Made by a program: the position numbers and the translations under genes
NCBI GenBank assembly: GCA_947585215.1
Contig: CANPWY010000004.1
Span: 1 to 40,778 of the forward strand
Source: an uncultured Clostridia bacterium
GTDB taxonomy: Bacteria; Bacillota; Clostridia; Oscillospirales; JAAYOS01
Length of the DNA: 40,778 nt
Direction: 5' to 3'
Shown: positions 7,823 to 16,123 of the stretch, in pieces
Numbering within the stretch: position 1 is the first letter of the stretch
Layout of the letters: each line of letters starts with the position of its first letter
The notes under the pieces: model-generated
What the model saw: the letters and a program-made list of their open reading frames with translations, nothing else
What the model was told of the DNA's origin: nothing
The model's database searches: none

Positions 7823-10186
7823 ATGCAAAATAACCCCATGATTTGCAGCAGATGCAAGAAAAATATAGCCACGATATTCGTCACGCGCGTCGAGAACGGC
7901 GAGCAGAAGAACGAGGGTCTCTGCCTGAAGTGCGCAAAGGAGCTCGGCATACGCCTGCCGGACGACGCGCTGAAGCAGATAGACCAGATGATAGAGCAGC
8001 TCGGCATCACGCCCGAGGAATTTGAACAGGCTCAGAGCGAGATGATGGGTATGCTCTCCGAACAGTCGCACGACCATGACGACGGTGACGGTGACAGCGG
8101 AGACGACGATAAGGACGAGGGGAGAACGGCGACCTTCCCGTTCCTCGACCGCCTCTTCGGCGCGAACGGCGGGGAGCCGCCAGCGCCGCAGCCCTTCCCC
8201 GGCGGAGACGGAAGCTCCGCGCGGAGCGAGAAGCGCTCAAAGCAGGACAGGAACCGCAAGTTCCTCGACTCCTACTGCATATCCCTCACCGGCAAGGCCG
8301 CCGAGGGAAAGCTTGACCGCGTAGTCGGCAGAGAGACCGAGATAGAGCGCGTCACGCAGATACTCAACCGCCGCCAGAAGAACAACCCGTGCCTCATCGG
8401 CGAGCCGGGCGTCGGCAAGACCGCCATAGCGGAGGGACTCGCGCAGCGCATTGTCGACGGAGACGTGCCGGACAAGCTGAAAAGCAAGGAGGTCTATCTC
8501 CTCGACCTCACGGCACTCGTCGCGGGAACGCAGTTCCGCGGACAGTTCGAGAGCCGCATGAAGGGTCTCATAGACGAGATAAAGCGCCTCGGGAACATCA
8601 TCCTGATGATAGACGAGGTACACAGCATCGTCGGCGCGGGGGACGCGGAGGGTTCGATGAACGCCGCGAACATCCTCAAGCCGGCGCTCTCGCGCGGCGA
8701 GATACAGGTCATCGGCGCAACGACGTTTGCCGAGTACCGCAAGCACATCGAGAAGGATACCGCGCTCGAGCGGCGCTTCCAGCCGGTCACGGTGAGCGAG
8801 CCGTCCGTGGATGAGACGGTGGAGATAATAAAGGGCATCGCCCACTATTACAGCGACTTCCACGGCGTGAAGATAAGCGACTACGTCGCGCGGGAGGCCG
8901 CCGTCCTCAGCGAGCGGTACATCACCGACCGCTACCTGCCGGACAAGGCGATAGACCTCATCGACGAGGCTTGCAGCGAAGTGAACCTCAAGAGCCCCGT
9001 CATAAACGAGCGCGACAGGCTCCGCCGCGAGCTTGACTCGATAGTTGACGAGCGCGTGAAGCTCGACGCCGCCACCGCAAGCGGCAAGACACCGGCGGAC
9101 GCGCAGGAGAGCTATCAGCGTCTTGCGATGCTTCGGAGCCGCGAGCTCCAGATAAACGCGCGGATAGCCGACCTTGAGCAGAACCTTCCGTCGCTCGGCG
9201 TGGAGGACCTCGCTCGGGTGATAGAACTGTGGACAAAGATACCCGCGTCCTCCATTCAGGAGGCGGAGTTCGAGAAGCTGAAGGATCTCGACAAGCGCCT
9301 CCGCTCTAGGATAGTCGGCCAGGACGAGGCGATCGACGCCGTCGCGCGCGCCATACGGCGCGGACGCGTCGGTATCTCCGCCAAGCGCAAGCCGGTGAGC
9401 TTCATATTCGTCGGACCCACCGGCGTCGGCAAGACCGAGCTTGTGAAGTGCCTCGCGCGCGACCTCTTCGACTCGCCGGAGAGCCTTATCCGCCTCGACA
9501 TGAGCGAGTTTATGGAAAAGCACTCAGTCAGCCGCATAGTCGGCGCGCCTCCGGGATACGTCGGCTATGACGAGGCGGGCCAGCTCACCGAGAAGATACG
9601 CCGCAAGCCCTACTCCGTCGTCCTGTTTGACGAGATAGAGAAGGCGCATCCCGACGTGCTGAACATCCTCCTGCAGATACTTGACGACGGACGGATAACC
9701 GACGCGCACGGCAAGGAAGTGAACTTCGAGAACACCGTCATAATCATGACCTCCAACGCCGGAAGCGACCGCAAGGGGAGCGGCTCGGTCGGCTTTGACC
9801 GAAGCTTCAACGAGCAGTCCCGCGAGCGCGCGATGAAGGCGCTCGGCGAGATAATGCGCCCCGAGTTCATCAACCGCGTCGACGAGGTCGTGGTATTCAA
9901 CCAGCTCTCCGAGGAGGACTTCTCGCGCATAGTCCGCATAATGCTCGGAGACCTCAGGGATTCGATGAAGGAGCGCGAGATGACGCTCGAGTGGAGCGCG
10001 GAGGTGGAGCAGTGGCTCGTGAAAAAGAGCTATTCGCTCACCTACGGCGCGCGCAATCTCCGCCGTCTCATACAGAAGGAGGTCGAGGACGCACTCGCGA
10101 CTGTACTCATCGACAACTACGACCGCAATGTCCGCGGCTTTAAGCTCGACGTCGCGGAGGACAAGATAACCGTAGAAATACAGTAA
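7823..10186 (+). CDS. ClpE-like AAA+ unfoldase with N-terminal zinc finger
   Basis: A 787-residue HSP100 ATPase that would unfold proteins for ClpP. The N-terminus is a four-Cys zinc finger (Cys8, 11, 34, 37; CSRC...CLKC), as in ClpE, replacing the usual Clp N-domain. An acidic linker rich in Asp, Gly and His follows (about residues 80-100). The first AAA+ module has Walker [10 protein letters not shown] (193-201); a short coiled-coil middle domain lies near residues 395-450; the second module has Walker [10 protein letters not shown] (531-539) and [21 protein letters not shown] tripeptide ([10 protein letters not shown]) in the second module is the expected ClpP-docking loop. The TTG start in the ORF track is rejected for the ATG at 7823. 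I see no CtsR-like operator upstream. Confidence 0.9.
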   Translation: MQNNPMICSRCKKNIATIFVTRVENGEQKNEGLCLKCAKELGIRLPDDALKQIDQMIEQLGITPEEFEQAQSEMMGMLSEQSHDHDDGDGDSGDDDKDEGRTATFPFLDRLFGANGGEPPAPQPFPGGDGSSARSEKRSKQDRNRKFLDSYCISLTGKAAEGKLDRVVGRETEIERVTQILNRRQKNNPCLIGEPGVGKTAIAEGLAQRIVDGDVPDKLKSKEVYLLDLTALVAGTQFRGQFESRMKGLIDEIKRLGNIILMIDEVHSIVGAGDAEGSMNAANILKPALSRGEIQVIGATTFAEYRKHIEKDTALERRFQPVTVSEPSVDETVEIIKGIAHYYSDFHGVKISDYVAREAAVLSERYITDRYLPDKAIDLIDEACSEVNLKSPVINERDRLRRELDSIVDERVKLDAATASGKTPADAQESYQRLAMLRSRELQINARIADLEQNLPSLGVEDLARVIELWTKIPASSIQEAEFEKLKDLDKRLRSRIVGQDEAIDAVARAIRRGRVGISAKRKPVSFIFVGPTGVGKTELVKCLARDLFDSPESLIRLDMSEFMEKHSVSRIVGAPPGYVGYDEAGQLTEKIRRKPYSVVLFDEIEKAHPDVLNILLQILDDGRITDAHGKEVNFENTVIIMTSNAGSDRKGSGSVGFDRSFNEQSRERAMKALGEIMRPEFINRVDEVVVFNQLSEEDFSRIVRIMLGDLRDSMKEREMTLEWSAEVEQWLVKKSYSLTYGARNLRRLIQKEVEDALATVLIDNYDRNVRGFKLDVAEDKITVEIQ

Positions 10187-10191
10187 ATAAG

Positions 10192-10217
10192 GAAACGTGC
10201 CCCTGCGGGCACGTTTC
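10192..10217 (+). terminator. Hairpin after the Clp ATPase gene
   Basis: Perfect 11-bp stem GAAACGTGCCC/GGGCACGTTTC with a CTGC loop, starting six bases after the stop. The tail is only weakly T-rich, so termination may be partial. A second small stem, TCCGCC/GGCGGA (10226-10241), follows before the next gene. Confidence 0.65.
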
Positions 10218-10257
10218 TCGTAAACTCCGCCTTACGGCGGAATAAGGGGGTCTTGAG

Positions 10258-12237
10258 ATGAAGAAGATAGTTTCCGACACGTTTGCCGAGTTCCGCTACC
10301 CGAGCATGCCCGGTTTCTCACCGGACGGGAAGATGCTTGCGTATGTGGAAAGCGGCGTTTCCAAGGAGGAGAACAAGTACATCGGCGACATTCACGTCGT
10401 CGATGTCGCAAGCGGCAAGGAGCGCCGCCTCACCGGCTCGGGGGACGCACGAAGCTACGTCTGGACGAAGGCGGGGAAGCTGCTTTTCCCCGCGATGAGG
10501 GATGAGAAGCTGAAGAAGCGCGCCGAGGCGGGCGAACCGCTCACGGCGTTCTATGAGATAGACCCGTCGGGCGGCGAAGCGGCGCTCGCGTTCACGCTGC
10601 CGCTCGTCGGTGCGAGCCTCCGTCCGATAGACGGGGAGAGGTACTTGGTCACGGCGACATACGACAACACGCTCCCAGACCTCGCCGGAATGAGCGAGGA
10701 GGAGAAGGAAAAGACGCTTCGCGAGCGGCGCGAGTCGCCCTGCGACGTGCTCACCGAGTATCCGTTCTGGGAGAACGGCGGCAGGTTCACGTCGGGACAC
10801 CGGAGCCGCCTCTACATATTCAATCGCTCCTCCGGGGAGCTGAAGCCGATAACGGGGGAGTGGTTCGACCTCGCGGGCTTTGCTCCCTCGCCGGACGGAA
10901 AGACCGTCGTATTCGGCGGCGGAGAGTGGCACGACTACACAAGCTACACCGAGAAGACCGGGCTCTTCATCTGTGACCTAAAGACGTTGAAGACCCGCGA
11001 GCTGCTCGGCGCGGGACGCTTCTATCTCTCCGGCTTCGACTTCCTTGACGCGGGCACGCTCATCATGTGCGCCGGGGACGGCACGGCGCTCGAGACCGGC
11101 GACTTCTACACCCTCTCGCTCGACTCCGGCGAGTGCCGAAAGATCGCCGACAACGACCACAGCGTCGGCTACGGCTCGGTCGGAAGCGACGCGCGCGTCG
11201 GCGGCGGACGCGGCGCGAAGATCGTCGACGGAAGCTGGTACTTCATCTCCGCGCGCGGGGACGGCAGCGAGCTCTGCGTCATACGTCCGGACGGACGCCT
11301 CGCGGACGGGCTCACGCCGGAGGGCGCGTGCGACTGCTTCGACATAGCGGACGGCCACCTCGCCTTCTGCGGCCTCTACGGCGACAAGCTCTCCGAGCTC
11401 TACATTGACGGCAGGGCCGTGACCGATTACAGCGCGGCGCTCTCGGAGTATGACGTCCGCACGCCGGAAAAGCACGTCTTTACCGCGTCGGACGGGTACG
11501 AGATACACGGCTGGGCGATGACGCCCGCGGGCTACACGCCGGGAAAGAAGTATCCCGCGATACTGCACATCCACGGCGGGCCGCGCACCACGTTTGACGG
11601 AGTGTTCCACCACGAAATGCAGGTCTGGGCGAACGCCGGGTACTTCGTGTTCTTCTGCAACCCGCGCGGCTCGGACGGCCGCGGGGACGACTTCGCGGAT
11701 ATATGGGGCAAGTACGGCTCGGTGGACTACGCGAACATAATGGAGTTTGCCGACCTGATGCTCGAGAAGTATCCGGACGCCGACGCGGAGCGCTTCGGCG
11801 TCACCGGCGGCAGCTACGGCGGATTTATGACGAACTGGATAATAGGCCACACGAACCGCTTCGCCGCCGCCTGCTCGCAGCGCTCCATAGCGAACTGGAC
11901 GAGCTTTGAGCACACGACGGATATAGGCATACCGTTCACCGAGACGAACCATCTCACGACGACGAGGGAGAACGTCTCGGCGCTGTGGGACTTCTCGCCG
12001 CTGAAATACGCGCCGAACTGCGTTACGCCGACGCTCTTTATCCACTCCGACTCGGACTACCGCTGCTGGATGGTCGAGGGACTGTCGATGTACACCGCCC
12101 TCAAGCGGAACGGGTGCGACGCGAAGCTCTGCCTCTTCAAGGGCGAGAACCACGACCTCAGCCGCACGGGACGTCCGAAGAGCCGTATCCGCAGGATGGA
12201 CGAGATACTTGCGTGGTTTGATAAGTACTTGAAATAG
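10258..12237 (+). CDS. S9 family serine peptidase (prolyl oligopeptidase / acylaminoacyl-peptidase type)
   Basis: A 659-residue cytosolic peptidase. The N-terminal two thirds is a beta-propeller-like region with repeated SPDGK units (PGFSPDGKMLAYV, FAPSPDGKTVVFG). The C-terminal alpha/beta-hydrolase has the nucleophile in GGSYGGFMTNW (Ser519), a catalytic Asp in HSDSDYR (about Asp600) and His in GENHDLS (His632). The oxyanion segment HIHGGPRTTF is also present. There is no signal peptide, so it should act on peptides in the cytosol. Start at 10258 with AAGGGGG upstream. It stands alone between two hairpins. Substrate specificity cannot be read from sequence; oligopeptide or N-acylated peptide hydrolysis is the family role. 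Confidence 0.92.
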   Translation: MKKIVSDTFAEFRYPSMPGFSPDGKMLAYVESGVSKEENKYIGDIHVVDVASGKERRLTGSGDARSYVWTKAGKLLFPAMRDEKLKKRAEAGEPLTAFYEIDPSGGEAALAFTLPLVGASLRPIDGERYLVTATYDNTLPDLAGMSEEEKEKTLRERRESPCDVLTEYPFWENGGRFTSGHRSRLYIFNRSSGELKPITGEWFDLAGFAPSPDGKTVVFGGGEWHDYTSYTEKTGLFICDLKTLKTRELLGAGRFYLSGFDFLDAGTLIMCAGDGTALETGDFYTLSLDSGECRKIADNDHSVGYGSVGSDARVGGGRGAKIVDGSWYFISARGDGSELCVIRPDGRLADGLTPEGACDCFDIADGHLAFCGLYGDKLSELYIDGRAVTDYSAALSEYDVRTPEKHVFTASDGYEIHGWAMTPAGYTPGKKYPAILHIHGGPRTTFDGVFHHEMQVWANAGYFVFFCNPRGSDGRGDDFADIWGKYGSVDYANIMEFADLMLEKYPDADAERFGVTGGSYGGFMTNWIIGHTNRFAAACSQRSIANWTSFEHTTDIGIPFTETNHLTTTRENVSALWDFSPLKYAPNCVTPTLFIHSDSDYRCWMVEGLSMYTALKRNGCDAKLCLFKGENHDLSRTGRPKSRIRRMDEILAWFDKYLK

Positions 12238-12251
12238 GTTCATGGGAAAGC

Positions 12252-12284
12252 AAAGGAGCGGGGCTTGAAGCCTCGCTCCTTTTT
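12252..12284. terminator. Rho-independent terminator between convergent genes
   Basis: Stem AAAGGAGCG...CGCTCCTTT around a GC-rich inner pairing (GGGCT/AGCCT), ending in TTTTT on the plus strand and reading TTTG-rich on the minus strand. It ends the S9 peptidase transcript and probably also stops the convergent cotJ operon. Confidence 0.8.
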
Positions 12285-12338
12285 CGCATAGGTCGGCTGT
12301 CACCAAAGTTATTGTTTTGTGTGCTAAAGACCGAACCG

Positions 12339-12944
12339 TCACTTCACCGGACGGTCGAACGACGGGTTGAACGCGTAGAAGTTGCGGCTGTTCAGCCTGT
12401 CGGTGGTACGGCTCAAAGCTTCTCCAAATCTCTGGAAATGCACTACTTCGCGCTCGCGCAGGAAGCGTATCGGGTCGATGACGTCCGGGTCGTCCACCAT
12501 GCGGAGAATGTTGTCGTAAGTCACTCGGGCCTTTTGTTCGGCCGCGAGGTCCTCGCTGAGGTCGGCTATCGTGTCGCCCTTGACGCCGATGAACGCCGCC
12601 GTGAACGGCACTCCGCTCGCCGCCTGCGGGTAGACGCCCGCCGTGTGGTCGACGAAATAGGTGTCAAAGCCCGCCTTCTTTATCTCCTCGTCCGACATGC
12701 ACCGGGTGAGCTGGTGGACTATCGCGCCTATCATCTCCATGTGCGCGAGCTCCTCGGTGCCGATGTCGGTGAGCAGTCCCTTCAGATCGGCGTATGGCAT
12801 GGAGAAGCGCTGGCTGAGATAGCGCATGCTCGCCGCGAACTCGCCGTCCGGGCCACCATACTGACTGATGATGAACTTTGCGAGCGCCGGGTTCGGATTT
12901 TTTATCTTTACCGGGTACTGGAGCGCCTTTTCGTATTCAAACAT
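12339..12944 (-). CDS. cotJC: Spore coat protein CotJC (manganese catalase family)
   Basis: A 201-residue ferritin-like four-helix protein of the manganese catalase family, a component of the inner spore coat in Bacillus and Clostridia. The metal-ligand pattern is visible in IGTEELAHMEMIGAIV and in the later helix FLREREVVHFQRF. The N-terminal MFEYEKALQYPVKIKNPNPALAKFI is the CotJC signature. The ATG at 12944 is chosen over the ORF-track start (12977) because AGGAGGG precedes it by seven bases. It overlaps the upstream cotJA-cotJB stop by one base (TAATG), so translation is probably coupled. Expression is expected in the mother cell during sporulation. Confidence 0.93.
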   Translation of the reverse strand: MFEYEKALQYPVKIKNPNPALAKFIISQYGGPDGEFAASMRYLSQRFSMPYADLKGLLTDIGTEELAHMEMIGAIVHQLTRCMSDEEIKKAGFDTYFVDHTAGVYPQAASGVPFTAAFIGVKGDTIADLSEDLAAEQKARVTYDNILRMVDDPDVIDPIRFLREREVVHFQRFGEALSRTTDRLNSRNFYAFNPSFDRPVK

Positions 12945-13414
12945 TATATATCCCTCCTGCCAAGTTCCCACGGCCACGGGTCGTCTGTCCAGTCATAGCC
13001 GTCCGAGCAGACGACGTCCTGCTTGGAGAGCGGACCGAACCGCTTCACATACTCCTCGCGCTTCTCACGGTACGCCTTCTGATAGGCGCGCAGGAGCGCG
13101 AGCGCTTCGCGGTCGGAGCAGTGAGTGTCGAGATAAAGACTGAGCTCGGTGATGCTGAAGTGGAGCGCCTGAAGCTCACTGAGGGGAGTCATCCTCACCG
13201 GCTGGACGTTGTAGTTGTTCCCGAGAGGCAGCTCGAGACCGGGGTAGAGCGTGCCGCGCGAGAGCGCCGCGCCCGGCTCAAACTTCGCGGAGCCTTGCCG
13301 CTGCATCGGGGTGTAGGTCATGGCTATGACCGCCTCCTGCGGAAGGTCGCCGATATCCGCGCCCGAACGCGGCCGGCGCTCGGGCATCTGCATAAGCAGC
13401 TTGTCGTGATCCAT
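12944..13414 (-). CDS. CotJA-CotJB fusion spore coat protein
   Basis: A single 156-residue ORF carries what are normally two small neighbouring genes. Residues about 30-70 match CotJA (MTYTPMQRQGSAKFEPGAAL, then RGTLYPGLELPL, the diagnostic RGTL-P block). Residues about 85-150 match CotJB (LHFSITELSLYLDTHCSDRE, the central Tyr/Lys/Arg-rich helix and the closing WPWEL). No stop or frameshift lies between the parts. The start is uncertain: ATG at 13414 (MDHDKLLMQMP) is preferred; ATG at 13444 would have its GGGAG buried in a strong hairpin. The gene is followed directly by cotJC, reproducing the cotJABC operon order. Confidence 0.85.
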   Translation of the reverse strand: MDHDKLLMQMPERRPRSGADIGDLPQEAVIAMTYTPMQRQGSAKFEPGAALSRGTLYPGLELPLGNNYNVQPVRMTPLSELQALHFSITELSLYLDTHCSDREALALLRAYQKAYREKREEYVKRFGPLSKQDVVCSDGYDWTDDPWPWELGRRDI

Positions 13415-13446
13415 TGTATACCGCCGTTTCTCCGCACCTTGCATCT

Positions 13447-13490
13447 GCTCCCGCGCCGGTGCGGCTGTCGCGGGAGCGCCCGTATCGGGC
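13447..13490 (-). promoter_or_regulatory. Two tandem hairpins in the cotJ leader
   Basis: GCTCCCGCG (13447-13455) pairs with CGCGGGAGC (13469-13477), with an inner GCCG/CGGC pairing. Immediately beyond, GCCCG/CGGGC (13478-13490) forms a second stem with a TAT loop. They end two to three bases from the possible ATG at 13444. A CATACTTA string just upstream on the minus strand (about 13493-13504) weakly resembles a mother-cell sigma -10 element; no matching -35 was seen. Confidence 0.5.
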
Positions 13491-13591
13491 TACGTATAAG
13501 TATGCCGGAAGCGGGCGGACCGTTCCGGGCGCGGCAGGGAAGGGACTCGTCGAGGTGCGCCAAATAGAATAAATCGGGCTTTCCGAGGGAG

Positions 13592-13619
13592 AAATTTTTG
13601 TTAAACCCTACAAAAATTT
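13592..13619. repeat. AT-rich perfect inverted repeat
   Basis: AAATTTTTGT (13592-13601) and its exact complement ACAAAAATTT (13610-13619) are separated by eight bases, in a divergent intergenic region of a GC-rich genome. No T-run follows on either strand, so it is more likely a protein site or a promoter-upstream AT tract than a terminator. Confidence 0.5.
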
Positions 13620-13661
13620 GCCGACTGAAAAATAGATGTCGCAAACGGTCGAAACAGGTGT

Positions 13662-13690
13662 TACAATATTTTTGGCAGAACTGCCAAAAA
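13662..13690 (+). promoter_or_regulatory. Promoter -10 and overlapping perfect palindrome of the stalk-protein gene
   Basis: TACAAT at 13662-13667 is a good -10 box; the -35 position holds only a poor match (TCGCAA or similar). The palindrome TTTTTGGCAG-AA-CTGCCAAAAA (13669-13690) begins at once, spanning the predicted start site near 13674. A strong Shine-Dalgarno AGGAGG follows at about 13697-13702. The position fits a repressor operator; a hairpin in the mRNA leader is the alternative. Confidence 0.55.
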
Positions 13691-13710
13691 CTTGATAGGA
13701 GGAAATCACT

Positions 13711-15144
13711 ATGTCGCATGGTCTCAAAAAGGCAGCCGCGCTCCTGCTTGCCGTGGCACTGGTCGCCGGTCTCGGATTTGCCGGCGCTTCCACGCTCACC
13801 GAAAAGCAGCTCACCGTCTACGGCGGGGTGGACGTCTATAAGGAAGACGCCCTGCTGAACCCGAAGGACGCCGGAGGAGCCGCGGTTGACACGTTCATCT
13901 ACAACGGAACGACCTACCTGCCCGCCCGCGCGGTAAGCGAGGCGCTCGGCCTCGACGTCGACTTCGACGCGACCACCAAGACCGTCTACATCGACGATCT
14001 CGCAGGCAATGCCGAGAAGGCTGACGAGTACATCAAGCACTTCTTCGGAGTCACCTTCACGGGTACCGTCACGCTTGACGCGTGGAACAAGGCTGTCACG
14101 GCCGTCGGCGGCACCGCCGTCACCGGCACGACCCTCACCACGGGCGACGCGATAGAGTCCGCCGTGAACGCCGCCGGACTTACCGAGCTTGCCGCCAGCT
14201 ACTCGGCAGAGAAGGCCGCGGAGCGCATCGCCGCTTACGGCGTGCCCGCCAAGGTTTCCGCCGCGGCCGCGCCCGCGTATGCCTGCGCTCTTGACGCCGA
14301 CCTCATCACCGCCACCGCCGATCCCGCCGCCCCGCTTGACGCCGACACCGCGACCGAGCTCATCATGGGCGTCGCGCAGATTACCGGTCAGGGCCGCCAC
14401 TACATCGGCCGCATCAGCGATGCGGACATCGCGTCGAAGCTTGTAAGCGCGCTGGATTCCATCACTGTTCTCAGCGACGGCGGCGTGCTCGACAAGCTCG
14501 GGCCGGAGATAGTTATGCGTGACGCTACCACCGGTTACAACCTCAAGTACGCGGGCTACAAGGCAAACTTCCTGCCCGAGTATACGCTTCAGTACGGTCA
14601 CAGCGATCCCACTCATGCCGTTCAGCTCATAGAACTGCTCCAGAGTGAAGGGTTTGACGCCTATGTCCAGATAGAGCCGAAGGTTTCCATTTACGAGTAC
14701 GACCTCTCGTGGGGCGAGCCCGGCCCGAAGGTCACAAAGGTGTCGGACGATTTCTATTACACCTACGACATCGAGTACGATATGCAGCTGGAGTTCGAGA
14801 CCGTCGCGGAGAAGGAAGAGTTCCACAGCGTTATCGAGGAGTATGCGAAGAAGTATGCCGCAAATCAGAACGAGGACGGCAGCTTTGACGGACTTATCGC
14901 CGGCGCATGGTGGCAACCGCTCTACACCTCGCTCACTCCGATGAAGAACGAGGAATTTGAGACGATATACGACAACGTCATAAAGAACGGTGACTACGAG
15001 ATACATTCGTTCAGCACCGCCGCGAACGTTGACGCCGTCGGCAAGGTCGTTTCGGAGCTCGCGCCCGACCTCAAGGTCGAGACCGTGACCCGTTATGTCA
15101 ACCCCGCTTTCTGGCGTTACATCAACGGCACCAGTGGAGAATGA
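13711..15144 (+). CDS. Secreted stalk-domain protein (copper amine oxidase N-terminal-like domain)
   Basis: A 477-residue exported protein. It starts with a clear signal peptide (MSHGLKKAAALLLAVALVAG, cleavage near GASTLTEK). Residues about 50-92 are a copper-amine-oxidase-N-like stalk domain (IYNGTTYLPARAVSEALGLD, then TKTVYIDD), a non-enzymatic module common on clostridial surface proteins; no amine oxidase catalytic domain follows. The remaining 370 residues are Ala- and acid-rich and unrecognised. Ile codon use (AUC 14, AUA 7, AUU 2, counted by hand) is the reverse of ecfT, which suggests high expression. It has its own promoter, a likely operator and a strong terminator, so it is monocistronic. 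Confidence 0.8.
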   Translation: MSHGLKKAAALLLAVALVAGLGFAGASTLTEKQLTVYGGVDVYKEDALLNPKDAGGAAVDTFIYNGTTYLPARAVSEALGLDVDFDATTKTVYIDDLAGNAEKADEYIKHFFGVTFTGTVTLDAWNKAVTAVGGTAVTGTTLTTGDAIESAVNAAGLTELAASYSAEKAAERIAAYGVPAKVSAAAAPAYACALDADLITATADPAAPLDADTATELIMGVAQITGQGRHYIGRISDADIASKLVSALDSITVLSDGGVLDKLGPEIVMRDATTGYNLKYAGYKANFLPEYTLQYGHSDPTHAVQLIELLQSEGFDAYVQIEPKVSIYEYDLSWGEPGPKVTKVSDDFYYTYDIEYDMQLEFETVAEKEEFHSVIEEYAKKYAANQNEDGSFDGLIAGAWWQPLYTSLTPMKNEEFETIYDNVIKNGDYEIHSFSTAANVDAVGKVVSELAPDLKVETVTRYVNPAFWRYINGTSGE

Positions 15145-15174
15145 TCCGAGAGAAAACAGAATAGCGTAAACGAA

Positions 15175-15210
15175 ACAGAACGCTCCCGGCATACGTCGGG
15201 AGCGTTCTGT
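15175..15210 (+). terminator. Strong terminator hairpin after the stalk-protein gene
   Basis: Perfect 14-bp stem ACAGAACGCTCCCG/CGGGAGCGTTCTGT with an eight-base loop, 30 bases past the stop. The trailing sequence (ATCTGCAATT) is not a clear T-run, but the stem is exceptionally strong. Confidence 0.75.
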
Positions 15211-15299
15211 ATCTGCAATTCGCGGGCTTTCCGAACCGTTTTGAGGGGGAAGACCAGTCACGGGGCTGTTTTTTTATCGAAGTTCACAGATTGTTCTTT

Positions 15300-15326
15300 T
15301 CATTCAAGCAATTCTGTGGTATGATT
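15300..15326 (+). promoter_or_regulatory. Probable promoter of the five-helix membrane protein
   Basis: An extended -10 box TGGTATGAT (hexamer TATGAT at about 15320-15325) lies about 35 bases before the ATG, with a four-of-six -35 match (TTTTCA) about 17 bases upstream. The surrounding sequence is distinctly AT-rich for this genome. Confidence 0.45.
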
Positions 15327-15359
15327 ACAATAAAGACAGTTTTTTGCGGAGGTACAGCT

Positions 15360-16040
15360 ATGCCTGACAACACAAATCTTCCGGAAAAGAATGACTGGGC
15401 CGATCGAAACGAGAAGCCGACGCAGTGGGGCGCACGCATTGACGACGCGTCGCGCACGGAGGCGCGCCGCACGCGCAGGGGGCCGCAGATATTCAACATC
15501 ATCGGCGCGCACATAATCGGCGCGTTCCTGACGTTCCTTGTGATGAACGTCCTCGGTCTCGTTATAGACGAGACTGTGGCGACGGTCGTCGGCTACGCCG
15601 TCGGTATATTCAGCTTCACCGCCGTCACCTACATCGAGGGGTGGCACGCGGGCGAGCGCGACGTAAATATGATGAACTACGGTCACATACCGCGCGACAA
15701 ATTCCGTGGGCTCAAGTGCGCGATGATTGCCGAGAGTGTCGGACTGCTGTTCGCGGTGCTGATGATGGCGCACGGCTTTGTCGTGCTCTCTCAGCGCGCG
15801 CAGGGGCTCGACCCGCTCATGCAGACCGGCATAAGCGTCATCATCCCGATAGCCTACCACACGTTCTACATGCCGTTCCTGTTTGTACTGCAGAAGCTCG
15901 AGGACGTGTCGCCGCTGTTCTGCCTGCTCCCCGTCGTGATAGCGCCGGCGATATATCACGTCGCCTACACCTTCGGGATGAAGCATTTTTCGATACTTGC
16001 AAGGCTCGTCTACAAGAAGCCGGACAAGGAAAAGAAGTAA
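15360..16040 (+). CDS. Five-helix membrane protein of unknown function
   Basis: I do not recognise this 226-residue protein. The first 45 residues are charged and cytoplasmic (many Arg/Asp/Glu). Five hydrophobic segments follow: IFNIIGAHIIGAFLTFLVMN, TVATVVGYAVGIFSFTAV, CAMIAESVGLLFAVLMMAHG, TGISVIIPIAYHTFYMPFLF and LFCLLPVVIAPAIYHVAY. The C-terminus is a short Lys-rich tail (KKPDKEKK). The ATG at 15360 is supported by GGAGG seven bases upstream; the ORF-track TTG start at 15291 overlaps the promoter. It stands between a surface protein and a sporulation amidase, which hints at an envelope role but no more. Confidence 0.75.
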   Translation: MPDNTNLPEKNDWADRNEKPTQWGARIDDASRTEARRTRRGPQIFNIIGAHIIGAFLTFLVMNVLGLVIDETVATVVGYAVGIFSFTAVTYIEGWHAGERDVNMMNYGHIPRDKFRGLKCAMIAESVGLLFAVLMMAHGFVVLSQRAQGLDPLMQTGISVIIPIAYHTFYMPFLFVLQKLEDVSPLFCLLPVVIAPAIYHVAYTFGMKHFSILARLVYKKPDKEKK

Positions 16041-16087
16041 AGCGGCGGCATGCCCCGCGCGTAAAAAGCAAATTGCGGCGATTTTCT

Positions 16088-16122
16088 GACCGCCTCCCAC
16101 ATATTCTGTACGGGAGGCGGTC
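16088..16122 (+). promoter_or_regulatory. Hairpin that sequesters the amidase ribosome binding site
   Basis: GACCGCCTCCC (16088-16098) pairs perfectly over 11 bp with GGGAGGCGGTC (16112-16122), the loop being 13 bases. The 3' arm contains the GGGAGG Shine-Dalgarno of the downstream amidase, whose ATG follows at 16124. No T-run follows, so it does not look like a terminator. If transcribed as drawn it would block ribosome entry. Confidence 0.65.
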
Positions 16123-16123
16123 G

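Noticed and set aside
13324-15261. 645-residue minus-strand ORF
   Set aside because: Antisense to the stalk protein and overlapping cotJA-cotJB; no ribosome binding site and no domain.
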